From Polytrichum commune (Eukaryota; Streptophyta; Polytrichopsida; Polytrichales; Polytrichaceae): DNA of 64,000 nucleotides. The stretch's first letter is position 1; each line of letters starts with the position of its first letter. Both the position numbers and the translations under genes were made by a program. A model generated the notes under the pieces. It was given only the letters and a program-made list of their open reading frames with translations. It was not told where the DNA came from and did no database searches. The stretch lies in assembly GCA_950295325.1 (NCBI GenBank), contig OX485807.1:19379666-19443665 (forward strand), written 5' to 3'. Positions 32,867 through 43,851 of this stretch are shown here, piece after piece.

Positions 32867-33954
32867 TCAAATATTTGGACTACGAAGTCTATCACTATCA
32901 TCGCCTTGCTTAATCTCTATATCTAAGAAATCTAATACTAGTTTGTTGAAAGGGCGGGTGCGAATAGGAGCTGTAGAGGGTGCTTCCGCCAAGAGATGGG
33001 CAAGCTCAGCAGCATGGGAAGAAAACTTAAACGTCGTTGAAGGCGTTGCAAACATGTCCGCATTAGGGACGCGGATGGGACTCTTATTTTGAACTCTGCA
33101 CATATATGGAGAAAAAAAATGAGAACATGTTCAAAGCTACAATAAGAGAAGATAGAAATTCAAACCAGTTAGAAGCTAAGAACGAACTTACGCACACAAC
33201 AAATCGAAATTGCGTTTCGCCATCTTCCGAAGAAGAGGAGCAAAAACGGAGCCTCGTTGAGAAGCGGCGTGTTGAAAGGTGTGTTCTTGCTCAGGTTCAC
33301 GAATGAGGAGGATAATGAATTTGAAGACATCAATGGCCGATTCAAGCACCACAATATGGCGTTGAATGGAGTGGCAAGCAATGATGGAACCTCCTAGAAC
33401 AACAAAATGCAAATAAGTGAGGATAAGAAAATGAATGGACAACGAATGAAATCCAAAGAAAATAAAACATAAAAGACAATGAAATGAAAAACAAAGAGGT
33501 GAAGAACAAACCAACGCCATATTGCCAATCTAAGAGTATGTCGTCCTTGTCTGTGAGGGCGGACAAAAAGATGAAGAAGAACTCGGGGCGCTTTTCACGA
33601 GCACCTCTCCGAGGCACTCCGTCAATCCTTACGGATTAATTCTTCACATCGGTGAAGTTGTTGAGCCAACCATCTCGCTTGAGATTGTAAATCATATCCT
33701 CGAAGTCCAAGGTCCGGACATCCGATTACGAACAAGTACCTTGATGAAGAATTTGCGAGTCAGAACAAATTTTGAACGCCAAAATTAGAAAAACACAAAT
33801 GAACGAAATAAGGTACGAATGAAAATCGATGAAGCCTACAAGAAATTACCAATTCAGAAGGATTAGTGGTCGATTGGAGATCGAAGTTACTCATGCCAAA
33901 CCAATCTTCGGCAACATAAAATTTCTTCGTGTGTTCACATTCGTGAATTGACAT
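32867..33954 (-). pseudogene. four-exon pseudogene with a DNA N4/N6-methyltransferase-like segment
   Basis: Predicted minus-strand exons: 33954-33850 (from ATG, MSIHECEHTKKFYVAEDW), 33739-33512, 33393-33192 and 33095-32867 (ending in TGA). Introns have GT..AG borders with good donors (GTAATTTC, GTTTGTTC, GTAAGTTC) and T-rich acceptors. The joins from exon 2 to 3 and 3 to 4 keep the frame. Exon 2-3 encodes REKRPEFFF...DDILLDWQYGVG joined to GSIIACHSIQRHIVVLES. This is the pattern of the SAM-binding motif I of beta-class N4/N6 DNA methyltransferases (Kp.ell, D.vLDpf.GsGtt..A....gR..igiE). The catalytic (D/S)PP(Y/W) motif is not seen and should lie upstream. One in-frame TAA in exon 2 and a shift near the start of exon 2 make it a pseudogene. 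Family assignment is inference from the motif. Confidence 0.55.
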
Positions 33955-34992
33955 AGAAACCTCAGGATTTTTTTTAATTTGTTAAAAGACAGATATACAA
34001 AAAATCAAAACAATGACTATAACATCGATTTATAATAAGTAAAGAAGACATATTTATTATATTCTTTACTTGATGTAAAATTTTAAATAAATTCTAAATT
34101 ATAAACGTGATTTTTAATTTTATTTAACTTTCCAATCGGTTAAGAGACTAGTTTTTTTCTAAATTTTCGTATATTATAATGCTATTATTATATATTCAAT
34201 TTTTTAAATGATTTATGTAAAATTAGTTTGCAAGCATATTGTTTTGTATATTGACTTTAAGATCTTATATAACTTCAAGAAGAAATCTAATGAAGTTAAT
34301 ATTTTGTAATTTTTTTAAATTATAAATGATTTAGTTTTTTTTTAAATAATAATTACATAGAGCGATTGACAACAATGACATCAATCGTCGCAAGTCGCTC
34401 AGTCTATCGCTCCTAGAAACTAAAAGCACGGTTATCGAAAACATTTAAATTTCTCACTTCCTTCCTTGCAGTCCTCTCTACGACTAAGGGAGCGCAGTTT
34501 GACAGCGCTACCCCATCTGACATTATTTAATTTTAAATAATTAAATAATTAAATTTCTTACATTGTTAGTTTTACATAAGAAGAATTCTTATATTCTCCA
34601 AATTCCAAACTTAGTAACATTACGTAAAATGTTAAGAATATGGTCGTTTTTTAAATTTAAATATAAAAATTATATTTGAAACGGATATCCGTATGCCTTA
34701 AAAAATTTCGATTCTGATATTAAATATACAAAAGAATTATAAAATTTGGAATTTAATTATACTAAAACTGTAAAATATGCAGCTCATTGACACTTGCAAT
34801 ATTCAAAAAAATAAATCTCTATTTTTTTACGAATGTCATTTTGAAGCGGTGAAACAAACAACAATTTACGAACGAAATGACATTATGTATAAATTACATC
34901 TAATATAATATGGATATATTTTATTCAGATTATACATTTAAAACAAATATCACATGTATCGAGCACGTACGAACACATGTTTCAATGGTCCA
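33955..34992 (+). other. AT-rich stretch without a recognisable gene
   Basis: Very AT-rich with homopolymer runs. A less AT-rich island near 34355-34530 has no open frame. Nothing supportable is seen. Confidence 0.5.
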
Positions 34993-36843
34993 TTAAATAG
35001 AAATGCACATTAAATCATTCTTGAATATATATAAAAAATTAGGGAATGACGTAACATCCCGCCAATGAACATTGCTTGACGACATTTTTGGCTTCCCATC
35101 CAACTCACGAGCTCCGGTATGTGTTGGCACGTTATCGTATCTATCTAATTCCATGATATAATCCCATACTTTTTTAATTAAATATGTTTTCTCAATGTCT
35201 GAGATCTTCATTTATTAAAGCGAAGTACATTACTGGCAGAAATACGTACTATTTCAATAAAATTAGATTCTATATTCATGATATTCTTTATACTAAATAT
35301 CATAGGTCATTTCATTCTTATGTACAAATTTTTTCATTTTTTTCATAATTAACATGGCTTATGGGCGCTCGGAATAATAACCTTTGTTTTGCATACAATC
35401 TGCTCTACTTAAAGTAAAAATAGATATTTTGGGTACATCGCCTAATAGTATATTTACAACCCAAACAAAATATTACATAAAATATATGAATACAAACTAA
35501 TTATAAATTTGGACATATAATATTTTTTCAATTTCGTACTTGAACGAAGTGTAGCCACAACATCACTTTCAATTTTTTCGTTTTTGTCACATATAAAGCT
35601 CCCCTAAATCCTTTAATCATTTTTCAAAATCTGGCAGAGCATATGTTCCACATAAAGAATCACCAGAAACTTTTTGAAAGTAGCAAATTGTAATTATAGG
35701 GTAATGTGAGGAATCATTACCTCTCATTACCTTCACAATTGTTGTATTTTGAGGAGGTTGTGTAGTTTTGTTTTTTGGGGATGCCTGACTACCTCATACT
35801 TTACTACCACTCGATTTGTTTTATATGGCCCGATCTACTTTGTATTTTGAAGGTAGTCCAATTCCATTATGAGAAATATTATGATTTTTGCTCAAAATTG
35901 GTGATTCAGTATATGTTATTGCCGCAATAACATTGTCCAAAATAGTCATAGCATCCAACAAAACCTTCATTGGAAAAATGTCTTTAGTCTATATGTCAGT
36001 ATCCTGGATCCAAACTGTTTTTATGTATTAGTTTGTCCTCGGTGTATATCTCTAATACATGTGCTAGTTATATAATTCAAAATACTAGTCAACAATCAAA
36101 CAATTGACCAAACTCAAGTCTATTACACATTCACATTTTAAGTTAATTGTATCTGAGTTGAAAAAAAAAATTTCTTCCTCTAGTATTTAAAAAAATTGTT
36201 TATCGTGCCACACAAGATTATAAGGTTACATTACAAATCAACTTCCAAAATATATGACATAGCCATATATAATTATCAAAATCAATATCATATACTATAA
36301 ACAAAACAATGTTATATGGTTATCTACTTATATTCTCATGATTAGCTTATGTCCCTTAGCTCTCAAAATTTGCATCCAATTTTGTGATGGATTTTTCAAG
36401 TATGGGGCCCATATGAGCTCCAGCTTCTTGAGTTCCAATGGGGTCATGCGCATTCTCTATGAGTGAGCTCGCATGAGTGGATGGATTAGTTTTTGATAAA
36501 TTCACGAAGGCTGAAAACAAAGTGGACAACTTATCCATTTTTCTCTCCATTCGAGATATCCTCCCTTCTAGTACTGGATTACTAGGTTCTTGGGCATATA
36601 CTCCAATCTAATTTGAGGTTCCAAAATTGATGGGCTTAAAAGTCCATGATTATCACATACATCTATGGTTAGTTCACAATTATGACTAATAGGCAATGGT
36701 ATAAGACTACTCACCTGAGAAGCATGGGAGTTGAGGGGCGAGTTCATACAACTATGGTTAATTGAGATCAATAGAGAATTTCCATGTATACTAACATAAT
36801 TAGTGAGCATACTAATGCCCAGTGTCAGTTGTGTGGTATACAC
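34993..36843 (-). pseudogene. scattered minus-strand coding-like remnants
   Basis: Three blocks on the minus strand have protein-like composition. 36843-36356 reads from an ATG, shifts frame once near 36610, and gives 'MERKMDKLSTLFSAFVNLSK'. 35985-35580 reads 'FPMKVLLDAMTILDNVI' with three stops. 35211-34993 reads from an ATG 'MKISDIEKTYLIKKVWDYIM' and 'ELDGKPKMSSSNVHWRDV'. They lie in the same orientation and upstream of the methyltransferase-like pseudogene, so they could be its lost 5' exons or pieces of another element. No family is recognised. Confidence 0.3.
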
Positions 36844-37071
36844 TTTTGGTCAAATTATAGACCATTGTGTAACATAGGCATACATTCACTACATTATTAT
36901 ATTGAGCATGCTCATGCCAAGATATTAGTAAGCGCACTTTAACACCAAGTTTCATCAGGTGACACTAATGATGAAGTTGTTGCTCATTAGTGTAACCTAG
37001 TATACGCCTCAAAATAGAGTAAGTGATCACTATTACGAACGTCACAGTGAATACCATAAATGATGTAGTGC
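36821..37071 (-). repeat. dispersed repeat B, inverted relative to the copy at 43.45 kb
   Basis: About 250 bp whose reverse complement matches 43451-43691: shared 'GACCATTGTGTAACATAGGCAT', 'CATGCCAAGATATTA', 'GATGAAGTTGTT', 'TACGCCTCAAAATAG'. The two copies form a large imperfect inverted repeat enclosing the AP2/ERF gene. Shorter relatives occur near 44.83-44.88 and 59.46-59.53 kb ('TTTAGTGTCA..TG.GTAATAGTGTCACTTACCCTAT'). Confidence 0.65.
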
Positions 37072-37373
37072 TTGGATCTTCCCGTTCATAGCACAGAATG
37101 CTTTGACCACTGTTGTGAGGGCCTCTCTAGATTTGTGTTAAAAAAAACTTTCTTTTTTGTGTGCGTTTTGCTATTTTAAACTTTTTGCACTCATTTGGTT
37201 AGCTTGATTTGGTGTGGTGCACATCATATTAGAACATCAATTTTCTTACAAAATAATGGAAATTAGTGCCCTGTGCAAGATGTCACCTCTTACAAATTAA
37301 CACAAGGATAAACTTATCTTACTAGAAGGAATTTGAAATAATGATTCATTTTGAGAGTGGCGGTCAATGAATG

Positions 37374-37588
37374 GGGAGAACCAACTGCTAGTTACAGATG
37401 AACCAATTGAGTTTGAGAAATAACCGGTTGAAGTTCAAGACTTCAGGAAAATCACCCATCATTTACAAAGAATTGAGAGAATATGCCTCAAATTGATAAA
37501 GAAAAACCGAAACATCACAACATGTAACCGTTTGGACTTGGAAACACTAGAATCTTGACTGATCATGCCCAAAAATCTCCCTGAACAC
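37374..37588 (+). repeat. dispersed coding-like repeat C, copy 1
   Basis: About 215 bp from 'GAATGGGGAGAACCAACTGC' to 'AAAATCTCCCTG'. Other copies: 39453-39635 (continuing at 40470), 54997-55215 (minus) and 55375-55612. The 55.4-kb copy is an open frame. This copy contains the same phrases with stops. Confidence 0.65.
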
Positions 37589-37863
37589 TGGTGGCGGTAA
37601 AATGATGTGTTAGGAGCCAAGAAAGAGTCTTAAGATCTTTTTAGAACGAGAGCTTTTTCACACACATGGATCCCTTTGGAAAGTAGAGGCAGAAGCCCTG
37701 GCAATATTGCTTTTTAAGCACCAATTATTTAGTAAGACACTTTAGTTCACAAAAAGAAAGTCTTAAATTAGAATAGGTGACCTTAAATTGATGGCACTTT
37801 ATTGAAGTAATCTGCACAGTAAAGAGAAGAAACAGTGTAGGTAATTACGTGTAGTGAGACATC

Positions 37864-39318
37864 GGCCGGGGATTCGTGGCACTCAAGTAAAGTCATCCGG
37901 TAACAAAAATCGGATGAGTCCATCAAAAAGCTTGGATGGAGCTTACTTTAGTGAAACACCTCCGAGTTGGCATGTAAGACCTATTTTCTCCCTCATAGCT
38001 ATTGTGAACTACTAGCTATTTTGTAAAGATGAATTAGTTGGCAAGAGGCAAACGATGTGGCATTGGATGCTCTAAGCCTATTTTCTAACCTCCCATGAGA
38101 TTTTTCCAAGGCCATGATGTGGCTTTGAATTCCACATGGTTATTTTGATAAATATCGCAAGATATCAACGTGTGCAACATATAATTATGATGTGTTGTCA
38201 TAGACTTTTTTTGTTCATAATTCATTTACTTTGCACGGGTGTGATTGCTCAAACATTTGTAATATATCAAAATAATATATATCAAATTATGGTAAATTGG
38301 TGAACTCAAAAATAAAAATAAAAATAAAACTATAATACTATTTATTTGAAAATAATGAATATATACCATGTGATTTTAAAGATATTGCAATATGTGATGA
38401 GGATAAAATATTACAATATTTTAGATAGGCTATAGTCAGAAACTTATGATTTTCTGAGTATACCTCGTCCATAACGTTGTCCCACAAGTCTAATTCCAAA
38501 TAACATACCGTTTTTTTATACCTCGTATTATATTACCTAAAAAATAAATTTTATTTTTATATAAATTTTTTGTTGTATGTTTTATATTCTATGTTCATTG
38601 TTCATTGTTTCATTTTGGTCATCTTATGAACACTTGCACTAATCTATCATTAGGATGACAAAGATAATTTGAAATGGTAAGTCACAAAATTATAACCTCA
38701 ATGTTAATGAGGATTTTGCAATGTTTTTGACCTCCAAGTTAATTACGTGCTTCATTGATGGTTTCACTTCCGAAATGAAACCCCAATCAATTGCTTATTT
38801 ACTAATTGGAAGTGCACATATATATTGGATTTTAGACCTTGAAGGTGAAGTGCACACAATATGGGATTTGTAGTCAAGCGGCCTTCAAGAATGCAAGGGC
38901 AATGGTTTTTTTCGAAGTTGGGCGGGATGGGCAACAATTTTCGATTGGGTTCAAAAATATCTTTAGAGGGTTGCCCTAGCCTAGATTTGACACCCCCGAA
39001 AGTTTGTGAGGGGGTATTTAATGTCCGCCCATATTAATTTCTTTAAAATAACCGGACTAGTAATGATAGGTTGGCAATGCATGATGCACCCACTTGTTTC
39101 TATATGAGGCATTTTAATTTTATCTAACCCCCTTTGTATTATTGCCTTAAGTATTAGATTAGACTAAGATTATTTAAAACTACTAAAACTTGATATTTTT
39201 GAAACCCTTGAGACAAGGAGCCGACAACGTGAGGTAGTGTCTAAAGTGGTTCATCTCATCCGCAAAGATGAATGAACTCTCACTAATGAAAATACATGAG
39301 TGCCACGAATCCCCGGCC
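37864..39318 (+). mobile_element. non-autonomous Mutator-like DNA transposon with 9-bp target duplication
   Basis: 1455 bp bounded by inverted ends 'GGCCGGGGATTCGTGGCACT' (25 of 26 bp match to the other end) and flanked by a perfect 9-bp direct repeat TGAGACATC (37855-37863 and 39319-39327). A 9-bp duplication is the mark of Mutator-like elements. There is no transposase ORF. It includes one arm of another Mutator-type element at about 38650-39008. Confidence 0.82.
38650..39008 (+). repeat. single arm of the long-TIR element found complete at 39.64-40.47 kb
   Basis: Inverted match to about 39656-40010: 'CCTTCAAGAATGCAAGGGCA', 'GGTTCAAAAATATCT', 'GACACCCCCGAAAGTT'. Together with 39636-40469 it makes a head-to-head arrangement. 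Its second arm is not seen. Confidence 0.65.
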
Positions 39319-39452
39319 TGAGACATCCATTCTCTACGTAGACCACACTGTTCAAGTATCTCGATTTACACGATGGTTTGACCACTGAACATTAGATCTA
39401 AGTTAATCAATCATCATATGACATGTATGTATATTCAACGACAGAGATACCC

Positions 39453-39635
39453 AATGAATGGGGAGAATCAACTGCTAGTTATAGATGAACCGGTCTGTTT
39501 GAGAAATAACCAGTTGAAGTTCTTCAAGACTTCAAGAAAATCAACGATCATTTTAGAGGAATCTAGAGAATACACCTCAATTTAATGAAGAAAGTCCGAA
39601 AGATGTCAATGTGTAATCGGTTGGACTTGGAAACA
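39453..39635 (+). repeat. dispersed repeat C, copy 2, split by a DNA transposon
   Basis: Matches the first three quarters of copy 1, ending 'GGACTTGGAAACA'. The missing end ('CACTAGGATCTTGACTGATT' onwards) is at 40477-40525, after the inserted element. Confidence 0.7.
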
Positions 39636-40469
39636 ACGGACAATAAACACCACCGCATGAACTTTCGGGGGGGTCAGATCCGGGTTGGGGCAGCCCTCCA
39701 GGAAAATATCTCTACCCGATCGAAAATTGTTGTCCGCCTTGCCCAATTTTTTTTTTTAAACAGTGCCCTTGCATTCTTGAAGGTTGCTTGACTACAAATC
39801 CCATATTGAGTGCACTTCATCTTCAAGGTCTAAAATCCAATATATATGTGCACTTCCAATTAGTAAATGAGCAATTGATTGGGATTTCATTCCGGAAATG
39901 AAACCATCAATGAAGCATGTAATTAACTTGGAGGTCAAGAAAATCCTCATTAACATCGAGGTTATAATTTTTGTGACTTACCATTTGAAATTGTCTTTGT
40001 CATTCTAAAATGACACTTAAATTATTGTGTTGATTTAGCAAGCATATTTTATAATGTTTTAGGTAATGCCGTCTACTTTCATAAGTATTCATTTGCAATT
40101 AATTATAAAATGTACTTATTGGAATTAATGAATGAATGAATTAATCCCAATAAGTACATTTTATAATTAATTAGGTTTACTTAATTTGGTAAGCACGCTT
40201 TTTGATTTATTTGAGCTTAATGAGGACTAATTAGACTTAATTACATTGGAAGGGCACATATATACTGGATTTTAGGCCTCGAAAGTGAAGTGCACTCAAT
40301 ATGGGATTTGTAATCAAGTGGCCTTCAAGAATACAAGGGCACTTTTTTTTTCAAAATTGGGCAGGACGGGCAGCAGTTTTCGATCGGGTTCAAAAACATT
40401 CCTGAGGGCTGCCCAGCCCGGATCTGACACCCCCGAAAGTTCGTCCGGGGTAGTGTGTACTGTCGGCCC
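39636..40469 (+). mobile_element. long-TIR Mutator-like MITE inserted in repeat C
   Basis: 834 bp. Left arm 39636 to about 39880 and right arm about 40235-40469 are imperfect inverted repeats of some 240 bp ('GAACTTTCGGGGG.GTCAGATCCGGG', 'CTACAAATCCCATATTGAG'). The flanks carry a 9-bp duplication TTGGAAACA (39627-39635, 40470-40478). The centre is AT-rich with an 'ATAAAATGTACTTATTGGGATTAAT'-type palindrome of 21 bp arms near 40107-40165. There is no ORF for a transposase. Removing it restores a continuous repeat C. Confidence 0.82.
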
Positions 40470-41196
40470 TTGGAAACACTAGGATCTTGACTGATTAACT
40501 TATGCTGAAAAAATCTCCCTGGACACTCAGATACTTCCCTAAATTGGAAGGTTAAGGTTGATTTACGTAGACAAGGATAGACTTTCAATATCTTGGTGAA
40601 GATGAGGGTTGACTCTTGATCACGCTGACGTTCAAAGTTCACCGTCAATAAGAGATTGTGAGAGTCCCCTCTGTCTCATAAGTCAGCCTTCACAAACACC
40701 GCTTGTGGATGTTCATACTCTCTAGGCTTCGCTTTTCCCACATAATTTAGCGTCCGTATCTCCATGTAGAATTTGGTTCCGTAACTCATTTTGAAAGTTT
40801 CATTTTCTCAGATAGCTTCAAGAAGTTGATTGTCCTGTACACGTGCGCTGAGTGCCGGAAGTGCGCATGCATGTGTGTGTGTACTAGGATGTGAGCAATT
40901 GGGAGAGAATTTCAAGCAATGGGGGTTTAAAATGTTTTGTTGTAGGTAAAACAAGTCACACATGAAGTGAGAGATTGTTTCTGTAATTTTGTGGAGTAGT
41001 TTGATAAATAGGTTTAAACGTTTTGGCTTCTAGCTTGGAGCAAGCATGAGCGAAGAGTCTCTTCGGCCGCGGGCAACTACCCCATTTCAGGGGTAGGAGG
41101 AAAATTTGTAATGTACATGTTTCAAGTCTTGCTAGTGAAAGTAGTGCAAGATAGGGTTGAGATTAGGGCTAGATTTGTAAAGGCGAAACTTGCATC

Positions 41197-42459
41197 ATGG
41201 AGACTCTTAAAGTGTCCAGTACTACGTACTCAAATGTAGCAAGTGTTTCATATGAAAGGCTCGAGAACGGTTCTTGTAAATACGAGACTCGAGGAACAAT
41301 AGATCATTATTCATACAGACGGGTGACTTTGCTCGTTCCGAAAGGGGAAGTGGACATTTCAGTCGAAGATGGTCAACAGTTTTTGAATATCGTAAAGATG
41401 AAGTACCTAGAGGCAGGTTGTAGAATAAACGCGTCGTCAAATCTTGGGTTGTTGAATTGCAAGAGTCCTCCTCCAACTTCAAACCCCCAGCACCGAATTT
41501 TGATAGATTCCAGTACATTTGATGAATGTGGCTCCTTTAAACCTTTGGTCACATCTTACGTGATGGATCCAGATCCAGCATCCTTACTAGAAACGGAGTT
41601 ATTCCTCCTCTATACGAACTATACAAAATCCTACGAGATTTGGTTAAATGATGAGTCCCGCGTGAAGATGCAATTGATTGTGCAATGGGAAATCTACGAC
41701 CTTCGCTCAACTCAGTTCTTGCAACAAAAGCAAACCAGGCCGTGGGTCATCGAAAGGACAATGACACGAAGAATGGCTAAAAAATTGGAGCAATTGACGG
41801 GTAACTCCACAGTGCGATACAAAGGAGTCCGTTGGCGCCCGGAACGAAAGCATCCTTGGGTGGCGGAAGTGAAACTCCCGAAGCGGAAGAAGATGTGGAT
41901 TGGCAACTTTGACACTCCGGAGGAAGCTGCCCAAGCGTACATTGAGGCTGCCAAGTGTTATCAAAGGCAAAAAACACTCAAGTCGCAAGGTGCGTCTCGC
42001 GAGCATGTGTGTGGAGAGTCAAAGCTGCAATCGCCCATCGCATCTTTGGAACACCGCGCACTAGATACTTCAATCAACATTTCATCATCACTCTTTCACC
42101 TTCAACGCGACAGTTTTGGAGGACCTAACTTTCCAACACTAGGAGCTATGTCGGCAAATGATTTGACATCAAATGACCACGATCGAGGAATCGATAAACG
42201 TGTTGGTTCGAATTCGGAAGCCTCGGTATCGGATGAATCGTGTGAGTTATTTGAGCCACATGACCCAGCTGGTCCCAAGGATATATTAAATGCGTATATT
42301 TGCAACACTAGTAGTAATATTAATGCAGAGATCGAACCACCATACATGTTTGCAAAGGACTTGCCGGTCATGGTTGATCAGTCTTTCATGGTTGACAGGT
42401 TGAGCACATCTAACCAAAACATTTTTAATTGTCCCGACCCATTTGAACTCGTGAGTTAG
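41197..42459 (+). CDS. AP2/ERF-domain transcription factor (intronless)
   Basis: 420 residues from ATG to TAG, intact, single exon, as is usual for ERF genes. One AP2 domain lies at about residues 207-257: YKGVRWRPERKHPWVAEVKL, then MWIGNFDTPEEAAQAY. Most ERF landmark residues are present (YKGVR, WVAEV, W.G.FDT.EEAA.AY); the usual W-L-G is W-I-G and the RAYD element is degenerate (AYIEAAKCY). A basic patch precedes the domain (TMTRRMAKKLEQL). The 200-residue N-terminal part has no family I know. The C-terminal part is Ser/Asp/Glu-rich and acidic, consistent with an activation region. Expected role: nuclear GCC-box or DRE-type promoter binding. A canonical AATAAA at 42525-42530 follows the stop by 65 bp. 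The gene is surrounded by transposon debris. Confidence 0.88.
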   Translation: METLKVSSTTYSNVASVSYERLENGSCKYETRGTIDHYSYRRVTLLVPKGEVDISVEDGQQFLNIVKMKYLEAGCRINASSNLGLLNCKSPPPTSNPQHRILIDSSTFDECGSFKPLVTSYVMDPDPASLLETELFLLYTNYTKSYEIWLNDESRVKMQLIVQWEIYDLRSTQFLQQKQTRPWVIERTMTRRMAKKLEQLTGNSTVRYKGVRWRPERKHPWVAEVKLPKRKKMWIGNFDTPEEAAQAYIEAAKCYQRQKTLKSQGASREHVCGESKLQSPIASLEHRALDTSINISSSLFHLQRDSFGGPNFPTLGAMSANDLTSNDHDRGIDKRVGSNSEASVSDESCELFEPHDPAGPKDILNAYICNTSSNINAEIEPPYMFAKDLPVMVDQSFMVDRLSTSNQNIFNCPDPFELVS

Positions 42460-42524
42460 GAAACGAAATCGTGGACAAGTTTAGGTGGTCAACTAACCCA
42501 TCTCATTGTATTGAGATGTTCATC

Positions 42525-42530
42525 AATAAA
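42525..42530 (+). terminator. candidate polyadenylation signal of the AP2/ERF gene
   Basis: AATAAA 65 bp after the stop codon; position is typical, but no other evidence is available. 42531-43060 has a poly-T run near 42883-42898 and no gene. Confidence 0.4.
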
Positions 42531-43069
42531 GCACTTGAAACGCACGCATCGTTGCAAACTTGTCATGATTTCTTTGGTGCATTTTGGTGCCATGTATCTC
42601 AGTGTTTTGCGAGTAAACCTTTATACCGTTCCATATTTTGTGCAATGGAAGTATGTGCTTGTATTTTGTGCTTTGTGTAGATGAAACAAAGCTTGAAGTG
42701 GCTTTTCAGGGGTTGGGGCGAAACCAACCAGTACACGAGTTTCTTGGAGGCAGGGTTGTAGTCATCCAACAAGGAACCAGTGTATGGGGTGATTTGCCCT
42801 CCCCCTTTCCAGGAGGCTTGCCATGGGTTCTGAAGCTCATCATCTGGTTGTATTTACACACTTGCAATCAAATTTTGCATGGTTTTTTTTTTTTTTTTAA
42901 ATCTTATAGTGTCCAGTTTTGTTTTTGTTTATATATATAGAAATACACCTTCAAATGAAAACATAAGTATAGACTAAGGTGGATGTGCTTAATCCGGTTA
43001 CTTATCATAATTGGACACTTGTATTTGAGTGAAATGTGATTAGGTGTTGCTCCAAGAATGAATACTAGA

Positions 43070-43320
43070 AAGACATGTGTTTAAAAACGAGTGGACTACT
43101 TGCTCGATAGCCTTTCTAAGCTCAATAGTCAACCTAATTGAGGGGACCTATGTGAGCATTAAACGAGCATGAGAATCTTCACTTTGATAATGAATAAGAT
43201 AACCATATGAGCTTCAAAAATTACAAGGAAAGTGGTGACAACCTTGATTTGGATTTGCTAACCATCTTGTACTAATGAGTGTGTTCCATATCCTAGGAGA
43301 AGCTCTATTGTAAAACACCT
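43070..43320 (-). repeat. dispersed repeat A, copy 3 (minus orientation)
   Basis: Reverse complement shows the repeat A phrases: 'CCTAGGATATGGAACACACTC', 'TAGTACAAGATGGTTAGCAAATC', 'AAGTGAAGATTCTCATGCTCG', 'GTTGACTATTGAGC'. Confidence 0.55.
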
Positions 43321-43450
43321 CAAAGCACACACTAATTTTCTTGAAATGTAGGATAATTGAGCATGTATTCAATAATTTAGTTTCACTTAATAAAAATTTT
43401 AGCCCTCACTGATTATGAGATTTGGCAAAATATATTAGTACATGTTTTGG

Positions 43451-43691
43451 GAATTACATCATTTATGATATTTAGTGTCACATGCGTAATAGTGTCACTT
43501 ACCCTATTTTGAGGCGTATGCTAGGGTTATATTGATGAGTAACAACTTCATCATAAGTGTCAACTCATGACACTTGGCATTCAAGTGCCCTCATTAATAT
43601 CTTGGCATGAGTATGTTCAACATTGTTATGAGGCGCATGCCTATGTTACACAATGGTCTACAAGTTGACTAAAGTGTACACAAATGACACT
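43451..43691 (+). repeat. dispersed repeat B, right copy
   Basis: Inverted partner of 36821-37071, roughly 80% alike by eye. Downstream, 43692-43850 has three short direct repeats built on 'ACTTG.CATT.ATACGTT.AAAAATATC' and 'AGAATGT.GACACATGA'. Confidence 0.65.
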
Positions 43692-43851
43692 TGCCATTAA
43701 TACGTTCAAAAATATCCTCCCCCTTGCATACTAGAATGTTGACACATGAACACTTGACATTGATACGTTAAAAAATATCTCCCCTTGCATATTAGAATGT
43801 AGACACATGACACTTGCCATTAATACGTTCAAAAATATCTTCCCCTTGTAG

